Below, piece after piece: positions 44,481 to 56,773 of a stretch of 64,000 nt of DNA. The DNA lies in the NCBI GenBank assembly GCA_963930655.1, contig OZ005607.1, positions 14,338,874-14,402,873 on the forward strand, given 5' to 3'. Source of the DNA: Myrica gale (lineage: Eukaryota > Streptophyta > Magnoliopsida > Fagales > Myricaceae). Both the position numbers and the translations under genes were made by a program. Within the stretch, counting starts at the first letter, position 1; every line of letters starts with the position of its first letter. The notes below the pieces were generated by a model. It was not told the origin of the DNA. It did no database searches and worked only from the letters and a program-made list of their open reading frames with translations.

Positions 44481-47438
44481 AAGGCCCCCATTCCTCCCTT
44501 TTCCTTCAACTTTCTCTCTCTTGTCAACTCAACCTCTCAAGTCTTGTGTCATAGCCTTAAATTGCCTTGGGAGACTCATTCTCTCACACCTCTCTTGCAT
44601 TTGCCTTGGCCGAATCACTCATGCACTTCATTCTCCAAATTCCTCCTCACTTGGCCGAAAGTTTCATTGCTCTCAACCTTCTCCCATTTTCCTTCTCTTG
44701 GCCGAACCATACACCCAAGTTCAAGGTTTGTTTCCTTTTTCCTCTTGCACTCTAAACCACATTCTTCTTGCTTTCCAAATCTCATTCTAAAAGCCAAGTG
44801 TAGACCTCTTTTGTAGTTACCAAATCTCTCTTGGTGCAACCCCATCTCTTCCTTGAAAACCCTAACCATTAGCCTCTTTTCTCTTCAAGCTTACCACATT
44901 CTCTTACCCACCATAGAACCCACATTAGCTCCTCAAATCAAGCTTGGATATTTTCTAAGGAGGGTGAACCGAAACTTGGAAGAAAGAGGAGTTTAGGAAA
45001 GTTGGTAAAGGTAGAGGTAAGTTTGGTTCTATTTGATGATCTTACCTAAAGTTTCATAAATACTAACCTAAGACATTTTATTTTCTAGGTACTCAAGCTT
45101 GGGATAGTCAACAAGGTAAGACCAAATGTGATGTTGTTGGTTTAATATAAAGATGGCCGAATGGTTATATGTATAGATCTTGAAGTTTGGGGTTGTGATA
45201 TGCCTTGATATTGTTAGATCTTGAATGCTTAAGAACCCTAGGTTGTTTAAATACTAGATCAAACCATGAAAACCTTAGATCTAAGGTTGAATGTGAAGAA
45301 AAATGCAAATGGAGAACAATGCATGTTAAAGGAAGCTAGATCTAAGTCTTGATGTGTTGGTTTGATGCAAGTTGATTATTTTACTTAGATCTATGGATGT
45401 TAGTGTGAATAAAGGGTGGATCTAATGTTGATGGGAATATTTGATGAAGATATAAAGTTGATGCATGCTAGTTAGGTCACAAATGCAAAAGATATGCATG
45501 TTATAATTTTTAGCATGAAAAAGGTGACATTTTTAGGTATGGCCGAATATGAGATGCTTAGGATTTCATGTATAATTTTGTATATATTTAGATCTGGACA
45601 TTGGCCATGATATGTGCAAGATTTATGACCCAATGAATGGTAGATGATTATGTTAGGTATTAGATGCATGCATATTAAAGGAAACAAAAGAAAACCTAAT
45701 CATTTGGATGAAATCATGTGTTGGCCGAATGTTATGAGCATGATACATGGTGTTGGTGCCTTGATTTATAGATATTAGGTTGTGAAATTGTTGAATAGAG
45801 GATGAGATCACCATTGAAGTTAAAGTTGTGACTAAAGGGTGCATAAAATGGTAATGGCCGAATATCATAAATGAAATAAAACCCTAAGTGCAATTTATGA
45901 TAAATGGATTATCATTGTTGTGATGGATAAGGAAATTAGGGTTTAGGCTAATTGGAATGAATATTGAAGAACCATGATCATGTAATAAAAATATTATTTG
46001 GAACCCTAGTTAGGGTTAGTACTCGGGATTAATTGAGGTTTAAAGTCCAAGTTAAGATTTAATCGTGATTAATTAATAGTTTAATATAAAGTTTTAATGG
46101 AGTACATGAAATAATGAGAGACTTAGGTTTAATCCTAAATCCGTTGGTGTTAAAGAAACCCTAATCAAGACGTGTATAAATATATATTATATTGCAATAA
46201 AAATATTAATGATTTAAATAAAACTAAGTTTTGAATATTAGTTAAGGAAAAGAATAAATAAAATATTTTAAATGATTAAATGAATTTCAGTGATATATAT
46301 ATATATCTTTGGTTGATGACCGATTTCAAAAATGTAAATATTTAATGATTACGTACTATTTCTTAAAGTCTAAGAAATATTTGAATCGCTTGTAGGCGAT
46401 CTACGTGTCTTATACACTACCAAGGAAGACCAAGAGTAAGTGGACAGTAAGTGTTCCTTTTTCAAAACTGGAATGACACACTGCATCGTTTCATGAACAA
46501 ACATGAGAGTTTAATCGAGCACGACACGACATGTGCATTGCATGAATTTTTCAAGAAGAATGTTTATGCAATGATTTTATGGAAAGACTATGAAAAGTTT
46601 TATGAAACGATAAGTTAAGTTAAGGGGCACTGGTCGGTACCGTACCATCAAGATGGACGCCCATACCGAAGGACGAATGCGAGAAGGATGGGTGAATCCA
46701 CGAGGCTGTGCAACCACACTGAAGGACATTGAGAAGGTGTGGGCCTCCAAGGGTTAAGTCTAGCCACTGAAGGACGAATGCGAGAAGGTGCGCTAGCTGA
46801 CCATATGTAAGGTCCCCAAGGGAATTCGGGGACGGTTCCAAAGGGAACGCACAACCCTGACTTCAGGGGTTAAATGGAGCGAGCCCACAAGTAAAAGATA
46901 TGAAATGGTTATGAAAAGGCCAAGAGTGGCACAAGTATGAATAAGTAATTTTCAAGGGCCTGGGGCCGAATTTAAGCAAGAGCATATGCATATCCATGAC
47001 ATGCATGTGCATCACTTATCAAGTTCTTTCTTTCATGATTAAGCAAGCATGAGTCAAGCAAGCATAAGTCAAGAGCATGTTTCAAATTTATGTCTTTCCC
47101 TTACTGAGTCTTTTTTACTCACGTTTTCAAAATTGTGTCATTCCAGATGCCTCAGGTGAAGAGAGTTAGGAGGACTACCTGACATAGAAGCACAAGAATT
47201 ATGTTTCATACTTTTGATAATAGTGGCTTGATCGTCACTAGTTGACTTTTAATGTGTTATATATGTTTTGTATGAAAACTTAATGAGAACCCTGATTATG
47301 TAAGATTAGCTCGAATCCCTTGCGATCCTGTACGTTTCCGCCGTAATCAAGTTAATGTATAAGTAAGAACGCTAGAGCCATCCGGGGGATGGCTGGCGGC
47401 TGTCACGGCCCCTGCGGGATGCCGTTCGGGGCGTGACA
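44440..47438 (+). mobile_element. Long LTR (solo or truncated), gypsy-like
   Basis: The right end is CGGGGCGTGACA at 47438. It shares with the LTR at 9609-13272 (opposite strand) a long terminal block: GAACGCACAACCC TGACTTCAGGGG, TTACTGAGTC, GTGTCATTCCAGATGCC, CTCAGGTGAAG, GGAGGACTA and the GCTGTCACGG-CCCTGCGGGA end. It has at least seven TGGCCGAA words. No gag-pol is present. The left boundary is unresolved, so this may be a solo LTR of about 3 kb or more, or a truncated one. Open frames inside are not genes. Confidence 0.75.
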
Positions 47439-47443
47439 GTATG

Positions 47444-47538
47444 TGGTCTAGCGCTAGTGGTCTAACTCTAAAATGACTTACCTTGTGAGTGAGTTTGTGG
47501 TCTAGAGCTAGTGGTCTGACTCTAAAATAGTGGCTACA
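47444..47538. repeat. Short tandem duplication, about 56-bp spacing
   Basis: GTGGTCTAG-GCTAGTGGTCT followed by (A/G)ACTCTAAAAT occurs twice, near 47444 and 47500, with spacers of similar length, directly after the LTR end. A further CTCTAACTCTAAAGTGG word lies at about 47590, suggesting a decayed third unit. Confidence 0.65.
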
Positions 47539-47953
47539 AGCAATTTAGAAAATACTAATAGGCAAGAGAAGCCACTGAATGATCTTTGCTCTCTAACTCT
47601 AAAGTGGTTTAATGTGTAAGTGAGTTTTTAGTCAGTTTTTATCTACTCAGTGAACATTCACAACAATCCAAATTACAAAAAAATTAAAATGACAAAGATG
47701 TTTATATTTCTAAACATGACCATTGATTGAAAACTATTATAAGCACCAATCTATAGAAAGTAATACTTTTTTTTCCTTTAAAGTTATCAACACAAATATA
47801 TATAATGGTTATTTCTGTTTATATTTCTAAACAAGATCATCATTTTCATTTGATGATACCTTGCACTTGTGTCATGATTTTTATAGGAAATAAAGTGTAT
47901 GATTTTTACTGAACTGTAGCTATTGAATTAAACAGGTTAATAGATGACAGAGA

Positions 47954-49303
47954 TGTTGGCTTTTAGTCACAATCAATGTTTTGATGATAACAATAGAAGT
48001 AATTGAGATGTGAAGCAAAGCGGATCCAAAATGAGCACGGAGCAATCAAGCAACATCACCTTTAATGGAAGTGGTCTTAAAGTGAAGACTCAAGATGCTA
48101 GGGTAATCTTTGTAACTCTAAGACTTCATATTTAACAAGGATTTCAATCACACACATGCATAAGTCTTCAAAACTTGCATAAACCGTTTTAATGTTTGTT
48201 GAAAGATTAAAACCTTTTTAATGGCTTCAAAATATCCCAAATATACTCCCAAACCTTTTTATGTACTTACGAGAAGTTAGAGTTTACAATTGGGTATTTT
48301 AAGTGGGTCAAAATCGAGTTTATAAATCAACCGGATCATGCTTAAGTTGAGGAGGTCGACCGGCTCAATGAAGCGGACGACTGGACCTACGACCGCTTGG
48401 TGTAGCGGTCGACTGGTAGAATTTAATACAGAGACGTTAAGCTTCTGAAAAAATGACCGTTGTATAACGGTAACTTGAAGCGGTCGACCGGTAGCATTTA
48501 ATAGAGAGTCGTTAAGCTTCTGACAATATGACTGTTGGACAACGGTAAAATTGAAGCGGTCGACCGGCTCGTTTTAATAGATCACTCTAACGGCTATGTT
48601 TCTCATGAGGCCTATATAAAGCCATTCCCACGCCTTTGGAACATAACTCAATCGTCCAAAATCATTTTACAAAGGCCAAGAGTGATAAAAAACCTTCCAA
48701 TCCTTATTCAAACATCATTCACACATAATCTTCATTTTCACTTCCTTGTTATTGTGTGAAGCCTAAGAGTTAATTATTTCTTATTGCAATATCTACTCCA
48801 TCAAGGGAGCTTTGAGGGAAATTTATTTCAACCATACACATTATTAAGAGAGTGATTTTCTTGTATCCTTTCGGTGAGGTTTGTTCATCGAAAGAAGGAG
48901 TTTAGAGATGTTTGTTCTCAAACTCGTTCTTGAGGCTTGAAGAGGGTTTTCTCAAGCTCAAGTGTAAGGAAACCTTTCCCTTGGTTGAAGGGAGAATAGT
49001 GGAAAAACCTCAAGGCTCGATAAAGGAGTTTGAGGGGTGGACGTAGGCGGGCTTGCCGAACCACCTAAAATATTGTGTTTGCTTCTCTTCCCTTAACTCT
49101 TTTATTTGTGCTACTAGTTTATTGCTTTAAAGTCTTCTCTTGTGCGTTTAGATTGCTATACATTCTCTTGTGTTTAATTCTTTATTGCAATCAATCTCAT
49201 TTGTGAGACTTGTAGCTAGCAATCACATTCTTTGGGGTAATTTTCGAAAAAGTTTTGAAACCTAATTCACCCCCTCCTGGGTTGCCTTATCCTAGGAATA
49301 TCA
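47954..49303 (+). mobile_element. Solo LTR, copia SIRE/Maximus-like, AGAGA duplication
   Basis: Begins TGTTGGCTTTTAGTCAC with GTTTTGATGATAACAA just inside, as in SIRE/Maximus copia LTRs, and ends ...CACCCCCTCCTGGGTTGCC then TTATCCTAGGAATATCA. It is flanked by AGAGA at 47949-47953 and 49304-49308, which fixes a 1350-bp solo LTR. It contains repeated CGGTCGACCGG(T/C) words. No internal coding region. Confidence 0.82.
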
Positions 49304-49308
49304 AGAGA

Positions 49309-50018
49309 TGCATTGCGAGATTCTCCCAAATATTAATAGGCGATGGTCTAGTAACACAACCAACCTAGACGATGAGTCATGTTTTTTCTTTAGTCTCTCG
49401 TTGAAATTTTTTGTATAAATTTTTATTTGTCTCATTTGTATGGTTTGAATGGTTGGATCGAGCAGACAACGAGAACGTCGTAAATGTTTGGACCTTAGAG
49501 TTAGAGATGTCGAGCATGCTTACGATTAGTACAATAGTTATGCAATTAGTGTTAGGTTTAGCATCCGCAAGAATGACTCACACAAGAACAAAGAAACAAG
49601 GTACGTTACAAGAAAAATATTTGTCTGCAGCAAAGAAGGATTCAGAAGAACAGTACAAAAGGAATGACAAAATACAATGATCAGGTGTCTTTCTTGTTTC
49701 ACCGTTCAGCGGCAGCCGAGTGAGAAGTATTGCACATTTGATTGGTGTGCACAACATAAACATGAACTAGCCACACCATTGAAACCTACCTACATGATTT
49801 GAGGTATCAATGAAGTGCAACGCCTTGAGGTAGATGATGTAGGGAGAGCAAGGATTCGGCCCAAGCTAGTACATGATTTGATGGCAGCTCAAGCAAAGGG
49901 TAAAGAACAGTTGGGATTCACTTTAGCCAACATCGCCACTAGCCTTTCTGATAGGGACCCCAGCCTAGAGTCCTCATCAATGCCTATCCCCCTCACAAGT
50001 AAAGACTTGTGAGTACTC
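49309..50018. other. Spacer between opposed copia LTRs, unidentified coding traces
   Basis: Two short plus-strand open frames (49411-49680 and 49815-50012) read as ordinary protein (for example RIRPKLVHDLMAAQAKGKEQ) but I recognise no family. They are separated by stops and could be decayed transposon or gene fragments. Not annotated as genes. Confidence 0.35.
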
Positions 50019-50863
50019 TGTAAATCCTTAGATTAAGGCAACCCAAGAGGGGGGTGAATTGAGTTTCAAAACTTTTTCGAAACTCACCCTTAAAAAGAGT
50101 TTCCTAGCTACAAGTCCCACAAAGAGAATTGATTGCAATAAATGATTAAACACAATAATATATATTGCAACTAAAATATGCAAATAAAACTTAGAACAAT
50201 AAACTAGTAGCACAAAGTAAGGAGATAAGGGAAGAGAAGCAAACACAAGATTTTTAGGTGGTTCGGAAAACTTGCCTAAATCCACACATCAAGCTCATTT
50301 ACCGAGCCTTGAGGTTTCTCCACTATACTCGCTTCAACCAATGGAAATGTTTCCTTACACTTGAGCTTGATAAACACCTCTTCAAGCCTTAAGAACGAGT
50401 TTGACAACAAACCTCTCCAAACTCCTTTCGATGAACAATCATCACCGAAATGAAACAAGAGAATCACTCTCTTATAAGTGTGGAAGGACGAACGAAAATG
50501 CCCAATAAAACTCCCTTAATGGAGTAGATTTTACAATGAAAGATTTTCATCTTTTAAGCTTCACACAATAACAAGGATGTGAACGTGATGATTATGTGTG
50601 AATGATGTTAGAAGAAGGTTCAAAGGTTTTTTTATCACTCTTAGCCTCAGTAAAATGATTTTGGTCGTTCAACACTACTTAAAAGGCTTAGGGATGGCTT
50701 TATATAGGCCTCATAAGAAAAATAGTCATTAATAGCCGTTGGTAGTCGATCTGTCAAAATTTCACGACGCGCCGGTCAACCGCATCAGGTTATCGATACC
50801 TAGAGGTCATAATGTCAGAACTCAGAACAGCTCTTTTTAAAAATGAAATTGTCGACCGCTATA
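50019..50863 (-). mobile_element. Truncated second copy of the copia LTR, inverted
   Basis: The reverse complement of the 3' half of the LTR at 47954-49303: GGCAACCCAAGAGGGGGGTG, TTTTTCGAAACT, GCACAAAGTAAGGAG, GGTGGTTCGG and GAGCCTTGAGGTTT all match. The terminus TGTAAATCC at 50019 is the LTR end. It stops at 50863 in a GTCGACCGC word where the LTR starting at 50864 inserts. Its other half was not found downstream. Confidence 0.78.
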
Positions 50864-52500
50864 TGTCACGCCCCGTGCTCATACTTACCCCATAGGCTCA
50901 TCTATAGTAATGGTATGCACACAGGCGAGGATTATGGCACGTATGTCGCTATGAGTCTTAGTCGATTTACCATAAAACTTAGCGGAAAGCGTATTTGCAA
51001 AATAAAATTGTGTGGGAAATTGGGAAAAGGCTTAAGGTAAAAGCTCTATGTTTTACAAAAAGGTTAGAGAGATAATAAAATCCGAATAAGTCAAAAGTGT
51101 CGGATCATAAGCTTTTGAGTAGAAATAATAACTTATAAAAGATGAGGAAAGAGACACGAAGGAAATTGAAAACCAGAAATAACAAGAACATCTTTAATAC
51201 AAGGAAAGTTCAAAACCACGTCCTCCCGAGACTACATAAAAGACTATATTACAAAGATTCAGAAACTACCTGATACACATGAACATAACTCTGGAGACTA
51301 ACGAAACACTCCAACAAGCCTAAGAGGTGTACTAATCCTCTACGTCCGAGTCTGATGTAAGGTTGATAAAATCGAACCCCGGAGTGGCACCACTATTTCC
51401 CCGTCGGTGAGACTGGGGGATTGTAATCGAGCCTTAGCCACTCAGGCGGTATGTCTGGCATACCAAAATCCTCAAAACAAAGGTAACAGGGATGGGGGTA
51501 CATGGGATGAGGTTAAGGGCTCCCTAAGAACAAGTGGGCCTCATGCTCCACTGATACTTCAAGAGAATCCAAAACCCATGTTCGGATCTTAAGCACCAGG
51601 ATATAATGATAGAAATCATAGGTCAATTCTTCCTCGCATAGCTTCATTCTTCAATACCCAAGTCGCCAAACATTACAAAAACAACATAAGAGAAAAGGGT
51701 GAGTCCTATTGACTCAGTAAGGTAGGGTGGGGAAAGCATGATCAAACAATTACAGAGCATATAATTCACTTAAACATGATGTAGAATTAACTTTCAGGAT
51801 AATAAGTATGAATGTAGATAATTTAAATATGCAATGCATCACACCATCATTGGTTCCTGAGGATTTTCCGGTGTCTGCTCTGTTCACCCCCAGAGTCGGT
51901 TTGTGTGTCCCCTCCCCTTCTATGGGACTGTCACGTGCTTCCAGCACCAGGACCCTTAACTCATTACGCCTTAGCGTTCGTAAAGGAGCCCACCCGCTCC
52001 CTGTAGTGGTGTGTTGCACATCTCCTAAGTGCCCGGTACCGTCACTACCATTCGAGGAACCCTCGCAGGCTAGGGGGTTCCTCACTTTCGTTTTCCCTCT
52101 TATGAATGCAATAACATATCCAGACATTACAGTACATAAGTAACAATGCACATTTTGAGGGAATCATAAGTAGCATAACATGTTCGGAAAATAATCATTG
52201 ACAATTGAAACAACCATGATAATAACTAGAGGATTTCAAAATATTAAACTTCAAATCAAGGCCTATTGGGCCTCTTTATACCACACTGGGCCCTTTCTCA
52301 AGGTATTAGTGGACATAGTGTTCTTTTAGGGGTATTGGGCCTAAAATCTATTTATGCTCCTACACGGGCTTTGTGATTTGAGCCCTTATTCCAACTCGGA
52401 TTTAGCTCAAATTTGGGCTCTCCCATCATTTTTTCGTGCACTATCCAACCATGTAATCATTTTCTCACTTTGGACCCTTTTACCCTAACGAATTTGGCAA
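50864..52500 (-). mobile_element. Gypsy-like LTR, right boundary unresolved
   Basis: Starts on the plus strand with TGTCACGCCCCG, the reverse complement of the GGGGCGTGACA end seen in the LTRs at 18872-20722 and 44440-47438. It inserts into the copia LTR. Further shared marks on the minus strand are TTACTGAGTC near 51720 and a GGGGACACACAAACC-like block near 51895. The 5' end of the LTR (higher coordinate) was not found, so the end given is approximate. No coding region. Confidence 0.6.
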
Positions 52501-53233
52501 AATGTCGAATCAGTCCTCATGGACCTCCAGGGGCATTTTCAACCTTTTCCCTCTTCATTTTGGGCTGATAATTTTTCAGTCATCCTAATATTAGATAATA
52601 ATAATATATGGAAATTTTCATGCGAAAATACCACCTGTAGCTTAGGGTCGATTTGGACAGTGTCTATATTGACTAAAAACCCTAGCTAAGTGTTCATGTA
52701 TTTGATCAACCATCGCATTTATAAATTTAGGCTAATGATACATCTAATCTACCAATACATATGAACTTATAGAGCACATAACATAAGTATTCTTCAAGAA
52801 AATTAAAGGCAAACAATGATCATTTGCAACATCATCATAGAATATGCACAAGGCATCATTTTCATGCTTTCATCTTCCATAACCTCTTTCATCTTTCTTA
52901 ACTTCTTTATTGCACTCAAGGCTCCTTCCTTTGGCCCCATTTGGCCTCTTCTTGATCAGGGATACATTCATGCCTCTTTGGCCATTAGCATACTCATTAT
53001 TGCATCATCATTTCATATCACATATACATAGCATTGTATCATAAAACCATGGAGTGCAAAATGCAACATGCAACATCATTTTCATTGACCAACCCGTGGT
53101 CAATAAGACTTATCTCCACTGTCATAGCTCGTAGAGTATATCAAGAATACTTTTGAATCATCAAACCAACTCAGCAAGCATGTTATAAGAAACATTCATC
53201 AAGTTTTATCATGCAAGGGGGGTATAGATTCAC
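52501..53233. other. Spacer, no gene recognised
   Basis: AT-rich sequence with no supported exon. It may be the remainder of the LTR that starts at 50864, but no terminal word or target duplication was found to close it. Confidence 0.35.
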
Positions 53234-53737
53234 TACAACAAATTTGATCTTTAGCGACCAGCTTATCAGCAGCGAAACCAATGTCGTCGCTAAATATACC
53301 TCTTTAGCGACTAAATTATTTGGTTTGTCGCTAAAGATTTAAAAAATTTGTTTTTAGTGACAAATATCAATTTCGTGGCTAAAAAAACCCTGTAGCGACG
53401 AAAATATTCGTTTGTCACTAAAATGTTAAAAAACATGTGTTTTAGCTACGAATATCAACTTTGTTGCTAAAAGTACTTTTTTGCGACCAAATTGTTTCGT
53501 CGTTAAAGACTAAAAACACATGTTTTTAGCGACGAATGTTAAGTTCATCGCTTAAAATAGCTATTTAGCAACAAAAATATTGGTTCGTCGCTAAAAGTAC
53601 TCTTCCGCAACGATATTGTTTCGTTGTTAAAGAGTAAACCATATGTTTTTAGCGACCAATGTTAAGTTAGTCGCAAAAATACCTCTTTAGTGACAAAAAT
53701 ATTAATTCGTTGCTAAAGAGTTAAAACACACTTGTAG
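53234..53737. mobile_element. CACTA terminus or small CACTA element with subterminal repeats
   Basis: Begins CACTACAACAAATTT and ends AACACACTTGTAGTG, the inverted CACTACAA terminus. Between them TTTAGCGACGAA-type words occur about every 30-50 bp in both orientations, as in CACTA subterminal regions. The 3-bp flanks (ATT and CTA) do not match. It is therefore either a 504-bp non-autonomous element with an altered duplication, or the left end of the larger CACTA element whose transposase lies at 56774-60340. Confidence 0.75.
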
Positions 53738-53883
53738 TGCTAAGAAAAATAATATGTGTAAATTATGTCAATCTAATTGAATAATATCCAAGTATGTATG
53801 ATTGGAATTCTATTGTATATATTCCAATAAAAGTATTGTAACACATAAGTACATATATACACATTTGTTCATTACGAACCTCA

Positions 53884-54712
53884 TTTTTCTCGGGTTCAAG
53901 TTTCAAAACCCGACCAAAATAAGCTAAAGAGCATCAGGGTCGGGTTCCTTTGAATGCTTTAGTTTCGGGTTAGAGACCTGAACACGAACCTGATTTTTCT
54001 CGAGTTCATGTTTCAAAACCTTACCCGGGCCTCGAAAAAAGTGAAAATCATTGACGTCGGGTTCTTTTAAATAATTTGGTTTCGGGTAAGAGACGGGAAT
54101 ACAAACCTGAGTTTTCTCGGGTTTACGATTCAAAATCCGACCCTGACCCCGAAAAAAGCTAAAATCGTCGGAGTTGGGTTCTTTTGAATGATATGATTTC
54201 GGGTTATAGACGCGAATACGAACCTGATTTTTCTCGGGTTCATGTTTCAAAACCTGACCCAAAAAAGCTAAAAGCATCGGGGTCGGGTTCATTTGAATGC
54301 TTTAGTTTCGGGTGAGAGACCTGAACACGAACCTGATTTTTCTCGGGTTCATGTTTCGAAACTCGAACCCGACCTCGAAAAAAGCTAAAATCGTTGGAGT
54401 CGGGTTCTTTTAAGTGATTTGGTTTCGGGTTAGAGGCGGGAAGATGAACCTTATTTTTTTCGGGTTTATGTTTCAAAACCTGACCCTGACCCCAAAAAAG
54501 CTAAAACCGTCGGGGTCGGGTTCTTTTGAATGATTTGGTTTTGGGTTAGAGACTCGAATACGAACCTGATTTTTTTTAGGTTCGTGATTCAAAACCCGAC
54601 CCCGACCCCGAAAAAAGCTAAAAGCATCGGGGTCAGGTTCTTTTGAATGCTTCAATTTCAGGTTAAAGACCTGATCACAAACTTGAATTTTCCCGGGTTC
54701 AATTTTCTTAGC
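53884..54712. repeat. 117-bp tandem array, seven units, open on the minus strand
   Basis: The CGGGTTC word that starts a unit recurs at 53941, 54058, 54175, 54284, 54401, 54517 and 54634, giving spacings of 117, 117, 109, 117, 116 and 117 bp. Translated on the minus strand each unit reads about 39 residues: KEPDPDAFSFF-RGRGRVL, then KHEPEKNQVR and VSNPKPNHS. The 109- and 116-bp units shift the frame, so three open frames (54655-54473, 54476-54240, 54292-53924) cover it. A lone inverted partial unit lies at 60524-60588. Expression is unproven. Confidence 0.9.
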
Positions 54713-56392
<1,680 letters not shown>

Positions 56393-56773
56393 AAAAGTTG
56401 GTGATAAACCTTAAGTAATCGAGTTATGAAATACACTTTAGAGTGGAGAGAAATTTTCAACTAGGTTTGTCATGATGAGATGTTGAATGGTATTGGAATG
56501 TTCTCTTTAAGTTTGTTCGATACTTGATTATTTCGTTTTTTCTCTGATGACAGATCATTCACAAGGTTTTGTTTTATGATAATGCTGTTATTTTCTAAAT
56601 AGGCAATTAATGTGACTCATAATAATTTCTTACCTCTGCAAGAACATTGGTGAAGGTTTTCGTACTCATAGTTTCGAACTTTAATATTTTTTTAAAGTAT
56701 TTTACTTTTTTTCCAAGATGTTTTTTTTAAGTACTTTACACTTTGGTTGAACTTGTGACAGGTATATTCCACT

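Noticed and set aside
52984..52996. CATACTC as the far end of the truncated copia LTR (TACTC flank before 50019)
   Set aside because: The preceding bases do not match the expected inverted LTR start, so the 5-bp match is probably chance.
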